NCBI GenBank assembly: GCA_031296405.1 | Contig: JAVKKH010000003.1 | Coordinates: 62,001-126,000 of the forward strand | Reading direction: 5' to 3' | DNA: 64,000 bases | Origin: Candidatus Tepidifontimicrobium thermophilum | Lineage (GTDB): Bacteria > Sysuimicrobiota > Sysuimicrobiia > Sysuimicrobiales > Sysuimicrobiaceae | Shown: positions 9,367 through 17,583 of the stretch, one piece after another | Position numbering within the stretch: the stretch's first letter is position 1 | How the letters are laid out: each line of letters opens with the position of its first letter | Notes under the pieces: generated by a model | Told to the model about the DNA's origin: nothing | What the model saw: the letters and a program-made list of their open reading frames with translations, nothing else | Database searches by the model: none | Translations under genes and position numbers: made by a program

Positions 9367-9404
9367 GGGACCCACGGTCAGGAACTTCGGGGGAGGTGAA
9401 ACGG

Positions 9405-10598
9405 ATGCGGAAGTGGGGATGGATCGCACCAGGAGGGCTGCTGCTGGCCATAGCCGTGGGTGTGGTGCCCGCGGCCCCCGCGGGGCCGCTGCGGGTGGCG
9501 TTCCTGGGACCTCTCAGCGGGCCCTTTGCCTTCTGGGGGACCAACGCCCGGGATGGGATGCGCATGGCCGTGGAGGAGCTGAACGCGGCGGGAGGGGTGC
9601 TGGGACGGCCGGTGGAGCTGGTGGAGCGGGACGACCGCAACAACCCCGCGGAAGCCATCAGCCTCTTCCGGTCCCTGGCGGAACGGGAAGGGATCGTGGC
9701 CGCGGCCGGGACCATCAGCAGCGACATCGGGACCGCCCTGGCCCGGGAAGCGGATCAGCTGCAGGTCCCCGTGTTCCTGGTCCGGGCGGGGGCCCACACG
9801 ATCCTGAGGAAGACCAGCCGCTACACCTTCCGGACCTGCCTGGTGGCGTCGCCCATGTACGTGCAGGCGTCCGCGGCGCTCATGCAGTACGCCAAGTACA
9901 CGCGGGTGGGGGCCATCATCGCCGACTACGCGTGGGGCCGCTCCTACATGCAGTGGCTGGACCGCTTCGTCCGGTCGGTGCCGGGCATGCAGATCCAGAT
10001 CGAGGTGGCCCCCGTGGCCACCTCCGACTTCACCCCGTACCTCCGGCGGCTGCAGGGCTTCAACCCGCAGTTCCTGGACATCGGGGGCCACCCGCCCGGG
10101 ATTCCGGTGATCGTCCGGCAGGCGGCGGAGCTGGGGTTCCGCCAGCAGATGTTCGGTGCCCACAACCCACCCGAGTGGATCGTCCAGCGGGCCGGGGAGG
10201 CCCTGTTCGGACGGTACGTGGACTACACCTGTGCAGACTTCACCCACCCCACCTTCCGCCGGCTGGCGGAGCGGTTCTTCGGCACCTACCGGCGCTACTT
10301 CGACGACAACGCCTTTGCGGGGTACGCGGTGGTCAAGATGGTGGCGGAGGCCGCCCAGAAGGCGGGCTCTCCGGATGCCCGTCGGATCGCGGACGTCATC
10401 CGGCGCGGTCGGTTCGTGCAGCCCGGCTACGGCTGGCCGCTCTCCTTCACCGAGTGGGGCGAGATGAAGGAGGCGCGGCCTATCCTGTTCACCCTTCAGC
10501 GGGGAGAGTTCCCCGGAGGCGTTTGCCCGGGCTGCGGGTGGGTGCAGAAGTTCGAGTTCCGGGTGCCCCGGCTGGAGCCGTACGTTCCGGAGGAGTGA
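9405..10598 (+). CDS. LivK-type ABC transporter substrate-binding protein
   Basis: The protein has about 397 residues: a signal peptide, then the type 1 periplasmic-binding fold with the family start PLRVAFLGPLSGPFAFWG and the AVEELNAAGGVLGRPVELVERDD segment. ATG 9405 is preferred over the in-frame GTG 9396, because GGGGGAGGT then lies at good distance. The C-terminal part has an unusual CPGCG pair (near residues 374-377), unlike the two other LivK-like proteins in the window. The gene ends 10 bases before the convergent iclR-type gene. Being the last of a same-strand run, it probably belongs to the molybdenum hydroxylase transcript. The ligand is unknown. Confidence 0.8.
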   Translation: MRKWGWIAPGGLLLAIAVGVVPAAPAGPLRVAFLGPLSGPFAFWGTNARDGMRMAVEELNAAGGVLGRPVELVERDDRNNPAEAISLFRSLAEREGIVAAAGTISSDIGTALAREADQLQVPVFLVRAGAHTILRKTSRYTFRTCLVASPMYVQASAALMQYAKYTRVGAIIADYAWGRSYMQWLDRFVRSVPGMQIQIEVAPVATSDFTPYLRRLQGFNPQFLDIGGHPPGIPVIVRQAAELGFRQQMFGAHNPPEWIVQRAGEALFGRYVDYTCADFTHPTFRRLAERFFGTYRRYFDDNAFAGYAVVKMVAEAAQKAGSPDARRIADVIRRGRFVQPGYGWPLSFTEWGEMKEARPILFTLQRGEFPGGVCPGCGWVQKFEFRVPRLEPYVPEE

Positions 10599-10608
10599 GG
10601 ACGGGAGC

Positions 10609-11397
10609 CTACTGGGCGGAGGCCGACCGCCGGCGCTGCAGCTCCTCGTAGGCGGTGTAGCCCAGCCGGCTGGACACCTCCCGGCAGGCCGCCACGATGG
10701 CCCGGCGCAGCTCGTCCTTCTGCCGGTGGAAGCGGTACGCGGGCACCGACAGGCTCATGGCGGCCACCACCTCGCCTCGGTGGTCGCGGATAGGGGCCGC
10801 CACGCAGCACAGCTCCAGGACCGCTTCCTCGATGTCGAGGGCGTAGCCGCGCAGCCGGACCTGCTCCAGCTCGGCCCGCAGCTGCCGGAGGTCGGTGATG
10901 GTGTTGGGCGTGAGGGCGGGCAGGCCCGTGCGGCTGAGCAACGCCTCCACCTGCGTCCACGGACGCGCCGCCAGCAGCACCTTGCCCACCGCGCTGCAGT
11001 GGGCGGGCAGTTCCACGCCCACGCCCGTCACGGACACCTGGACGGCGCGGGTGCCCTGGAGTTTGTCCACGTACAGCACCCGGTCACCCTCCATGGTGGC
11101 CAGGTGCACCGTCTCCCCGAACCGCGAGACCAGCTCTTCCATCACGGGCCGGGCCTCCACCCGGTACTGGGTGGTGGCCAGGAGGGTGCTGGACAGGGCC
11201 AGGATGCGCCAGCCCAGGCGGTACCGGCGGTCCGCGGTGCGCCGCAACAACCCGATCTCGCACATGGTGCACAGGAGGGCGTGGGCGGTGGACTTGGGGA
11301 TTCCCAGGAGCGAGGCCACCTCGCTGACGCTGCGTTCGGGATGGTCCATCCCGAACAGCTCCAGCACCTGCCCCACCCGCTGGACCGTGCTGAGCAT
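10609..11397 (-). CDS. IclR-family transcriptional regulator
   Basis: The 262-residue protein starts with a winged helix-turn-helix (residues about 6-60, with SVSEVASLLGIPKSTAHALL as the recognition part) and continues into the IclR effector-binding domain with AVGKVLLA and the YALDIEEAVLELCCVAAPIRD segment. IclR proteins such as PobR and PcaR often control aromatic catabolism. It is divergent from the livK-livG-livF-livH-livM-dioxygenase-pobA run, so it probably senses a hydroxybenzoate or its product (inference). The ATG at 11397 was chosen because the HTH follows directly; a longer frame to 11502 would run through the operator. A TAAAAT box eight bases upstream suggests a leaderless transcript. 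Confidence 0.9.
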   Translation of the reverse strand: MLSTVQRVGQVLELFGMDHPERSVSEVASLLGIPKSTAHALLCTMCEIGLLRRTADRRYRLGWRILALSSTLLATTQYRVEARPVMEELVSRFGETVHLATMEGDRVLYVDKLQGTRAVQVSVTGVGVELPAHCSAVGKVLLAARPWTQVEALLSRTGLPALTPNTITDLRQLRAELEQVRLRGYALDIEEAVLELCCVAAPIRDHRGEVVAAMSLSVPAYRFHRQKDELRRAIVAACREVSSRLGYTAYEELQRRRSASAQ

Positions 11398-11405
11398 CCC
11401 ACCGC

Positions 11406-11434
11406 ATTTTAGGCGCCCGTGCCGCGGGGTGAAA
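11406..11434 (-). promoter_or_regulatory. Candidate promoter of the iclR-type gene
   Basis: On the minus strand TTTCAC (11434-11429) and TAAAAT (11411-11406) are separated by 17 bases. The -10 box ends eight bases before the ATG, so transcription would start at or next to the start codon. Confidence 0.45.
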
Positions 11435-11441
11435 GGGGGAT

Positions 11442-11479
11442 GTTCTGGTATCGTGAACAAAAGTTCCGGATACCAGAAC
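11442..11479. promoter_or_regulatory. 38-bp dyad-symmetric operator candidate between iclR and livK
   Basis: The outer arms GTTCTGGTATC (11442-11452) and GATACCAGAAC (11469-11479) are perfect inverted repeats of 11 bp. Around the same centre lie inner arms GAAC (11455-11458) and GTTC (11463-11466). The dyad lies between the divergent iclR and livK genes, just upstream of the iclR -35 box. IclR proteins bind such palindromes, so this is the likely autoregulatory and activator site. Confidence 0.7.
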
Positions 11480-11570
11480 CTGACCCTTGCCTGCACGGGC
11501 ACGGCGCCGGATTCTAGTACCGGTCCACCCGGGGGACCGCGTGGATGTCGGCGGTGTCAGGGGGTGAGGT

Positions 11571-12767
11571 ATGGTCCGCACGGCGGTGTTGCTTGGGTTG
11601 GCGGTGGTAGCGTTTGCCTCGGGAAGCGGGGCAGCGCCCGCGGGGGTCGTGCGGCTAGGGGCCGTGATCCCCCTCACCGGGCGGTTCGCCTCCGGGGGAG
11701 CCCAGGTCCGGGCCGGCTACGAGATGGCGGTGGAGGACCTGAACGCCCGAGGCGGGGTCCGGGTGGGCGGCCAGCAGCTCAGGCTGGAGCTGGTGGTGGT
11801 GGACGACGAGTCTGACCCTACCAAGACCGTGAGCCGCATGGAGGCCCTGGCCCAGCAGGACGTCGCGGTGTACCTGGGCGGGTTCGGCAGTGACCTGCAC
11901 GCCGCCGCGGCAGCGGTGGCCGAGAAGAACCGTACCCCCTACTGTGGGGTAGCCTTCGCCCTGTGGGGGATCCACCAGCGGGGCTACAAGTACCTGTTCT
12001 CGCCGTTCCCGAAGTCGCCGGAGATGGCCATCGAGACGTACCGCATGCTGAACGGATACCTCCTCCAGGACCAGCGGCCGCGGCGGGTGGCCATTTTCGC
12101 GGAGCGCACCGACTGGGGCCGGGAGATCTCGAACCTGTGGTCCGTGCGGTCCACGGAGTTCGGCTACCAGGTGGTGTTCCGCGGCGAGTACACGGTGGGG
12201 ACGCGAGACCTGAGCGACCTGATCCTTCGCGCGAAAGCGGCGGGCGCGGAGCTCGTACTCGGCGTTCCCACCCCTCCGGACGGGATCACCCTGGTGCGCC
12301 AGATGAAGGAGCTGGACTTCAACCCCAAGGCGCTCCTGCTCATCCGGGCTCCGGACGCCCCCGCGTGGAGCCAGAGCCTGGGCCGGGACGGCGACTACAC
12401 CTTGCTCATGCCGGGTTGGCACCCGGGGGTGAAGTTCCCCGGGGCCGCGGACCTCAACCGCAAGCACCAGGAGCGGTTCGGCCGGCCCGCGGACGTCCTG
12501 GTGGGCCCCGCGTACGCGTGCGTGCAGGTGGCGGCGGACGCCGTCCAGCGGGCGGGCAGCCTCGATCGCGAGCGGATCCGTGAGGCCATGGCGTCCACCA
12601 GCCTGCGGAGCACTGTGGTGGGACCGGTGCGCTTCCGGCCCGACGGCACCAGCCCGGTGACCACGGTGGTGGTGCAGTGGCAGGCAGGCCGGCAGGAGCT
12701 GGTGTGGCCGAGGGAGTTCGCCACGCGGCCGCTGGCGTACCCGGCCGCGCCCTGGCGTAACCGGTGA
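11571..12767 (+). CDS. LivK-type ABC transporter substrate-binding protein (aromatic-acid candidate)
   Basis: The 398-residue protein has a signal peptide (VRTAVLLGLAVVAFASG) and the type 1 binding fold: RLGAVIPLTGRFASGG, then AVEDLNARGG and DDESDPTKTVSRME. It is about 60% identical by eye to the product of 31546-32745; both share DESDPTKTVSRME and GYKYLFSPFPKSPE. It heads a complete livK-G-F-H-M set whose stop codons touch or overlap the next start. That set is followed by ring-cleavage and hydroxylation genes, so the ligand is more likely a hydroxybenzoate than an amino acid (inference from context). Confidence 0.85.
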   Translation: MVRTAVLLGLAVVAFASGSGAAPAGVVRLGAVIPLTGRFASGGAQVRAGYEMAVEDLNARGGVRVGGQQLRLELVVVDDESDPTKTVSRMEALAQQDVAVYLGGFGSDLHAAAAAVAEKNRTPYCGVAFALWGIHQRGYKYLFSPFPKSPEMAIETYRMLNGYLLQDQRPRRVAIFAERTDWGREISNLWSVRSTEFGYQVVFRGEYTVGTRDLSDLILRAKAAGAELVLGVPTPPDGITLVRQMKELDFNPKALLLIRAPDAPAWSQSLGRDGDYTLLMPGWHPGVKFPGAADLNRKHQERFGRPADVLVGPAYACVQVAADAVQRAGSLDRERIREAMASTSLRSTVVGPVRFRPDGTSPVTTVVVQWQAGRQELVWPREFATRPLAYPAAPWRNR

Positions 12768-12805
12768 GGCGCGGGGAGCACGGGGCCTCATGGAAGAGGA
12801 GAGCG

Positions 12806-13633
12806 GTGTCAGGGTACGCGACGGCACCCGCTTCGGGCGCCGCTGACGGAGAGAGGACTGTCTTCGGGCCCGCCTCTCGCCCCGCGTCCGAGCCGCACGG
12901 GGGAACGGTGTTGCTGCAGGTCCGGGGGCTGTGCAAGCGGTTCGGCGGCGTCCAGGCGGTGCGGGACCTGGACCTGGACGTGGGGGAACGGGAGATCTTC
13001 GGTCTGCTCGGCCCCAACGGCTCGGGGAAGACCACGGTGTTCAACCTCGTGGCGGGCGTGCTCCCCGCGGACGCGGGCGAGATCCGCTTTCGGGGGGTGC
13101 TCCTGAACGCCCTGCCGCCGCACCGACGGGCGGCGCTGGGAGTCGCCCGCACCTTCCAGCTGGTGCGGAGCCTGGCCCGGATGACGGTGACGGACAACGT
13201 GGCCGTGGGGCGCCTGTACGGTACGTCCCCCGCGCGGTCCGTGGACGGCGCCCGGCGGGAGGCCGCGCAGCTGCTGGACCTGGTGGGGCTGGCAGACAAG
13301 GCAGGGCTGCCCGCGGGCAGCCTCAACCTCGCAGAGCGGCGCCGCCTGGAGGTGGCGCGGGCCCTCGCCACCCGACCCCGCCTCCTGCTGCTGGACGAGC
13401 CCTTCGCCGGCCTGAACGCGGACGAGGTGGAGGCGGAGGTGCGTCTGTTCCACCGGCTGCGGGAGGAGGGACTCACCCTGATCCTGGTGGAGCACAACGT
13501 GCCCGCGGTGCGCGCTCTGTGCGACCGCGTGGCGTTCCTCAACTCGGGCGAGAAGATCGCGGAGGGCCGGCCCGACGACGTCCTCTCCCACCCTCGGGTG
13601 GTGGAGGTGTACCTGGGGAGGCCGGGCGGGTGA
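12806..13633 (+). CDS. livG: Branched-chain-type ABC transporter ATP-binding protein LivG
   Basis: The ATPase has Walker A GPNGSGKTT, the Q-loop in GVARTFQLVR, a relaxed signature LNLAERRRLE in place of LSYGQQR, Walker B LLLLDEPFAGL, and an H-loop in VEHN. GTG 12806 is preceded by GAAGAGGAG. GTG 12908 would give the usual LivG N-terminus (LLQVRGLCKRFGG) and is a real alternative; the residues between them are low-complexity. GTG 12764 overlaps the livK stop but adds only linker. The protein pairs with LivF to energise LivHM. Confidence 0.88.
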   Translation: MSGYATAPASGAADGERTVFGPASRPASEPHGGTVLLQVRGLCKRFGGVQAVRDLDLDVGEREIFGLLGPNGSGKTTVFNLVAGVLPADAGEIRFRGVLLNALPPHRRAALGVARTFQLVRSLARMTVTDNVAVGRLYGTSPARSVDGARREAAQLLDLVGLADKAGLPAGSLNLAERRRLEVARALATRPRLLLLDEPFAGLNADEVEAEVRLFHRLREEGLTLILVEHNVPAVRALCDRVAFLNSGEKIAEGRPDDVLSHPRVVEVYLGRPGG

Positions 13634-14346
13634 GCGTGCCGGTCCTGGAACTCCGCGGCGTGGAGGCCGCCTACGGCGACGCGCAGGTCCTGTGGGGGGT
13701 GGACTGGCGGGTCCAGCCCGGCGAGGTGGTGGCGGTGGTGGGGCCCAACGGCGCCGGTAAGAGCACCACCCTGCGGGTGGTGGCGGGGCTACTGCGGCCC
13801 CTGAGGGGAGAGGTGTGGTTCGACGGCACGCGCATCGACGGGCTTCCGGCGGACGCGGTGGTGGAGCGCGGTGTGGCCCTGGTGCCGGAAGGCCGGCGGC
13901 TGTTCGCGCACATGACGGTGTTGGAGAACCTGCTGCTGGGCGGCTACGCCACGCGGGCCAGACCCCTGCGGCGGCGGACGCTCGAGGAGGTCTTCCATCT
14001 GTTCCCCGTGCTGGGGGAGCGGTCCGGGCAGCTGGCGGGCACCCTGTCGGGAGGCCAGCAGCAGATGCTGGCCATCGCCCGGGCCCTCATGAGCCGTCCC
14101 CGGCTGCTCCTGCTGGACGAGCCCTCCTTAGGTTTGGCACCTGTGGTGGTCCAGCAAGTGTACGGGGTGGTCGCGCGCATCGCCCGCGAGGGGGTCACCG
14201 TGGTGGCGGTGGAGCAGAACGTGTACCCCGCACTGCAGCACGCCGCGCGGGGCTACCTGATGGCCCACGGCCGGGTGGTGGCGGAAGGGCCGGCGGAGAC
14301 GTTGCTGCGCACGGCGTTGGTGCAGCGGTCGTACGTGGGGGGCTAG
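13630..14346 (+). CDS. livF: Branched-chain-type ABC transporter ATP-binding protein LivF
   Basis: The 238-residue ATPase has Walker A GPNGAGKST, the canonical signature LSGGQQQM, Walker B LLLLDEPSLGL and the characteristic LivF segment GVALVPEGRRLFAHMTV. The C-terminal VEQN with the conserved ending GPAETLL is also typical. GTG 13630 overlaps the LivG stop (GTGA), and the stop lies one base before the livH start, so subunit synthesis is tightly coupled. Confidence 0.93.
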   Translation: MSVPVLELRGVEAAYGDAQVLWGVDWRVQPGEVVAVVGPNGAGKSTTLRVVAGLLRPLRGEVWFDGTRIDGLPADAVVERGVALVPEGRRLFAHMTVLENLLLGGYATRARPLRRRTLEEVFHLFPVLGERSGQLAGTLSGGQQQMLAIARALMSRPRLLLLDEPSLGLAPVVVQQVYGVVARIAREGVTVVAVEQNVYPALQHAARGYLMAHGRVVAEGPAETLLRTALVQRSYVGG

Positions 14347-14347
14347 G

Positions 14348-15223
14348 GTGGAGGTCTGGCTGCAGAACATGACCTTCGGAGCTCTCGTGGGCGGGCTGTA
14401 CGGGCTCGCGGCGGTGGGCCTCGCGCTCGTGTTCGGAGTGCTGCGGATGCTGAACGTGGCCCACGGGGAGCTGATCATGCTGGGCGGCTACGCCACCTTC
14501 TGGCTGTTCACCCTGTGGCGGACCGATCCGTACGTGTCCCTCCTGGTGGCGGGGCCTGCCCTGTTTGCGGTGGGAGTGGCCCTGTACGAGGGGCTGTTCG
14601 GCCGGTTGGTGCACCTGCACGAGGAGTCCAAGATCCAGCTGTCCATCCTCATCGGTTTCGGGCTGGCGCTGGTGCTCCACGCTTCGGCCATCCTTGCGTG
14701 GACCGCGGACGAGCGGGGGGTGACCGCGGCCTACGCAGGGAGGGTTCTGCGGGCAGGGGCCCTGGTGGTCCCCATCACCCGCCTGGGTGCCCTGGGGGTG
14801 GCCTTCGCGGTGCTGGCGGGCCTGCACCTGTACCTGCAGCGCACCGACGCGGGCCGCGCCATCCGCGCCACCGCGGAGGACTGGGAGGCGGCGTCCCTCA
14901 TGGGCATACCGGTGCGCCGCGTCTACCGCACCGCGTTCGCGCTCGGCAGCGCCCTGGCGGGGGTGGCGGGGAGCCTGGTGGCGGTCTCCGACGCCATCAG
15001 CCCTGCCATCGGGCTGAGCTGGACCCTGAAGGCGCTCATCGTGGTGGTGCTGGCAGGGCTGGGGAGCATCCTCGGGACTTTCGTGGCCGGAGTCCTGCTG
15101 GGCGTGGCGGAGTCCGCGGCCGCCTTCGCTTTGGGCGGAGTCTTCCGGGAAGTGGTGGGCTTGGTGCTGTTCGTGACGATCCTGACCCTCAGGCCCCAGG
15201 GCTTGTTCGGGAGGGGGCTGTGA
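14348..15223 (+). CDS. livH: Branched-chain-type ABC transporter permease LivH
   Basis: The 291-residue permease has about eight hydrophobic helices. Recognisable family segments are GLYGLAAVGLALVFGVLRMLNVAHGEL at the N-terminus (given here in part: MLNVAHGE), the RAIRATAEDWEAASLMGI cytoplasmic coupling loop and VVLAGLGSILGTFVAGVLLG. It forms the transmembrane channel together with LivM. GTG 14348 follows the livF stop by one base, and its own stop overlaps the livM start by four bases. Confidence 0.93.
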   Translation: MEVWLQNMTFGALVGGLYGLAAVGLALVFGVLRMLNVAHGELIMLGGYATFWLFTLWRTDPYVSLLVAGPALFAVGVALYEGLFGRLVHLHEESKIQLSILIGFGLALVLHASAILAWTADERGVTAAYAGRVLRAGALVVPITRLGALGVAFAVLAGLHLYLQRTDAGRAIRATAEDWEAASLMGIPVRRVYRTAFALGSALAGVAGSLVAVSDAISPAIGLSWTLKALIVVVLAGLGSILGTFVAGVLLGVAESAAAFALGGVFREVVGLVLFVTILTLRPQGLFGRGL

Positions 15224-16137
15224 GGCCCGCCCTGCTGGTGGCGCTCGCGGTGCTGGCTTGCGCCCTTCCGTGGGTGGCGGGCGAGGCGGTGGTGAACTGG
15301 GGCCTGCTGGTCCTCCTGCAGGTGGTGGTGGCGCAGTCCTGGAACCTGCTGGCGGGCTACGGGGGCCAGGTGAACCTGGGCCACGCGGCCTTCTTCGGTA
15401 TCGGTGCTCTGGTCACCCGCAGCCTGTGGATGGGCGGAGTCCCGGTGGCGGCGGCGCTGGCAGCTGGCGCCGTTGCGGCCGCGGTGGCGGGCTTGGGGAT
15501 CGGGCTACCGTCCCTGCGCCTGCGGGGCCCGTACTTCGCCATCGGGACCCTGGCCATGTCGGAGATCCTGCGGATCGTGGTGGCTACCACCCTGCCGGAG
15601 GTGTCGGCTCTGCCCGCGGATCTCATCGCGGGCTACCGCCTGCTGCCCCGGTACTATCTGGTGCTGGCGCTGGCGGCCGTGAGCACGGGCACGGTGTGGC
15701 TCGTGGCAAGGTCCCGGTTCGGCATGGGGCTGGTGGCGATCCGGGAGGACGAGTGGGTGGCGGAGACGGTGGGGGTGGACAGCTACCGGCACAAACTGGC
15801 CGCACTCCTCGTGAGCGCGGCGCTCGCGGGAGGTGCGGGAGGGGCCTTCGGCTACTACCACCTGAGCTTCTACCCGCAGTTCGCCTTCAGCCCGGTGTGG
15901 ACCTTCGACGCGGTCCTGATGGTGTTTTTGGGCGGCATCGGGACCGTGTGGGGACCCCCGATAGGCGCCGCGTTCTTCGTGCTCCTGCGGGAGGCGCTGG
16001 CTTTGCGGCTGACGGAACTGCACGTGCTGGTGTTTGGCGCGGTCTTCGTGGTGGTGGTCCTGGCGCTCCCGGGAGGGCTCGTGGACCTGCTCGGGGTGCT
16101 GCGGCGGGTGCGTGGATCCCGTCCGCAGCCGGCGTAG
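15220..16137 (+). CDS. livM: Branched-chain-type ABC transporter permease LivM
   Basis: The 305-residue membrane protein has the LivM landmarks WNLLAGYGGQVNLGHAAFFG near the N-terminus, LRLRGPYFAIGTLA in the middle, and AIREDEWVAETVGVD as the coupling loop. FLGGIGTVWGPPIGA comes near the end. GTG 15220 overlaps the livH TGA (GTGA). It completes the transporter; the next gene starts 26 bases later with its own strong ribosome-binding site. Confidence 0.93.
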   Translation: MRPALLVALAVLACALPWVAGEAVVNWGLLVLLQVVVAQSWNLLAGYGGQVNLGHAAFFGIGALVTRSLWMGGVPVAAALAAGAVAAAVAGLGIGLPSLRLRGPYFAIGTLAMSEILRIVVATTLPEVSALPADLIAGYRLLPRYYLVLALAAVSTGTVWLVARSRFGMGLVAIREDEWVAETVGVDSYRHKLAALLVSAALAGGAGGAFGYYHLSFYPQFAFSPVWTFDAVLMVFLGGIGTVWGPPIGAAFFVLLREALALRLTELHVLVFGAVFVVVVLALPGGLVDLLGVLRRVRGSRPQPA

Positions 16138-16163
16138 GGAGATCCTTGCGAAGGAGGTGAACG

Positions 16164-16592
16164 ATGGCGGAAGGGTTGCCCGAGCGAGGGATGTCGGAGG
16201 AGGAGCTCGAGCGGCTGCGGTCCGTCTACGTGGACCTGGTGGGGTTCGTCCCACCGAGGATCCAGGCCCGGACAGAGCTGCTGAGCCGTCTGGACCCGGA
16301 GGGCCTGCGCATTCAGGAGGAAATGCGCAGGCACTTCATGTACCCGAAGTGCTTTGACACCAAGACCGCCCAGCTGATGCTGTTCGGGATGCTGCTGATG
16401 AACCTGCAGGATGCCGCGAAGCTGCACGCCATCGCCGCGCGCCGCGCGGGGGCCACGTGGGAGGAACTGAGCGCGGTGGTGGGGCTGGCGTTTTTGTTCC
16501 GGGGGCTTTCGGCCGCCAACTACGGCTTCCAGATTCTCCAGGAGATGGCGCAGGCCGAGACGGCGCCAGCGCAGACGACGCAGAGGAGGTGA
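16164..16592 (+). CDS. Carboxymuconolactone decarboxylase (CMD)/AhpD-like protein
   Basis: The 142-residue all-helical protein has the CMD core: FDTKTAQLMLFGMLLMNLQDAAKLHAIAARRAGATWEEL (start FDTKTAQLM, then H in KLHAIAARR, and the GATWEEL turn). There is one cysteine (PKCFD) and no CxxC, so it is not an AhpD-type peroxidase. In the beta-ketoadipate pathway CMD proteins decarboxylate gamma-carboxymuconolactone, but here it precedes an extradiol dioxygenase, so a role with a ring-cleavage product is open. GAAGGAGGTGA stands six bases before the ATG, one of the best ribosome-binding sites in the operon. Confidence 0.75.
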   Translation: MAEGLPERGMSEEELERLRSVYVDLVGFVPPRIQARTELLSRLDPEGLRIQEEMRRHFMYPKCFDTKTAQLMLFGMLLMNLQDAAKLHAIAARRAGATWEELSAVVGLAFLFRGLSAANYGFQILQEMAQAETAPAQTTQRR

Positions 16593-16598
16593 GGAAGG

Positions 16599-17579
16599 AT
16601 GGGAGAGCCGCTGGTGGTACAGCTGGCCCACGTGGAGATCACGAGCCCCAAGCCCGATCAGACCCTGTGGTTCTTCCACGATCTTCTGGGGCTGGAGGAG
16701 ACGACCCGACAGGGGCAGTCGGTGTACCTGCGGGCGTACGAGGACTGGTACCACCACACCCTGAAGATCACGGAGGGGCCGCAGTCCGGGCTCGGGCACA
16801 TCGCGTGGAGGGCGGCGTCCGAACAGGCCCTGGAGGCGCTGGCGGAGCGGCTCGAGCGGGCGGGCCTGGGACGGGGGTGGACCGACGGGGACCTGGGCCA
16901 CGGGCGGGCGTACCGCTTCGTGACCCCTGAGGGCCACCCCATGGAGGTCCTGTGGGAGGTGGAGTACTACCAACCTCCGGAAGCCCTGCGCACCGCCCTG
17001 CGGAACCGTCCGCAGAAGCGGCCCCTGCGCGGGGTCCCCGTCCGCCGGATCGACCACGTGAACATCATGGTCCAGACGGTGGGCCCCGTCCGGGACTTCC
17101 TGGTAGACCTTCTGGGGTTCCGCGTGCGGGAACAGAAGATCGGCAAGGATGGCGAGGAAGTGGGGGCCTGGCTGAGCGTGAGCCCCCTGGTGCACGAGAT
17201 CGCGGTGATGCGGGACGCCACGGGCAGCCGCGGCCGCTTCCACCACGTGGCGTACTGGTACGGGTACCCCCAGCACCTCCTGGACGCCGCGGACGTGATG
17301 GCGGACTACGGGGTCCGGATCGAGGCGGGCCCGGGCAAACACGGTACCACGCAGGCGTACTTCATGTACGTGTTCGAGCCCGGCGGGGTCCGGGTGGAGC
17401 TGTTCGGGGACACCGGCTACCTCATCTTCGACCCCACGTGGAAGACGGTCGTGTGGGACGTGTCCAACGAGAGCGACCTGGAGCGCAGCAGCATCTGGTT
17501 CGGAGGCCGCCTGCCGGAGACCTTCTACACCTACGGGGTCCCGTCCGTGGGCTGGGAAGCCGTGGGGGTGCGGCGGTAG
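16599..17579 (+). CDS. VOC-fold (type I) extradiol ring-cleavage dioxygenase, catechol 2,3-dioxygenase-like
   Basis: The 326-residue protein has two vicinal-oxygen-chelate repeats. The Fe(II) ligands can be placed at H153 (RRIDHVNIM), H215/H216 (RFHHVAYW) and E267 (GGVRVELFG), close to the classic H153/H214/E265 of catechol 2,3-dioxygenase. It follows a CMD-like gene and stands four bases before pobA, whose product is protocatechuate. Type I enzymes that cleave protocatechuate at the 2,3-bond (PraA of Paenibacillus) are known, so this is a good candidate for protocatechuate or a related catechol. A paralogue lies at 37486-38526. Confidence 0.85.
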   Translation: MGEPLVVQLAHVEITSPKPDQTLWFFHDLLGLEETTRQGQSVYLRAYEDWYHHTLKITEGPQSGLGHIAWRAASEQALEALAERLERAGLGRGWTDGDLGHGRAYRFVTPEGHPMEVLWEVEYYQPPEALRTALRNRPQKRPLRGVPVRRIDHVNIMVQTVGPVRDFLVDLLGFRVREQKIGKDGEEVGAWLSVSPLVHEIAVMRDATGSRGRFHHVAYWYGYPQHLLDAADVMADYGVRIEAGPGKHGTTQAYFMYVFEPGGVRVELFGDTGYLIFDPTWKTVVWDVSNESDLERSSIWFGGRLPETFYTYGVPSVGWEAVGVRR

Positions 17580-17583
17580 GGAG

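Noticed and set aside
11455-11466. GAAC-AAAA-GTTC as a LexA box
   Set aside because: It fits the core of a LexA site, but is centred exactly in the larger palindrome of the iclR-livK region and the flanking genes have no DNA-repair role.
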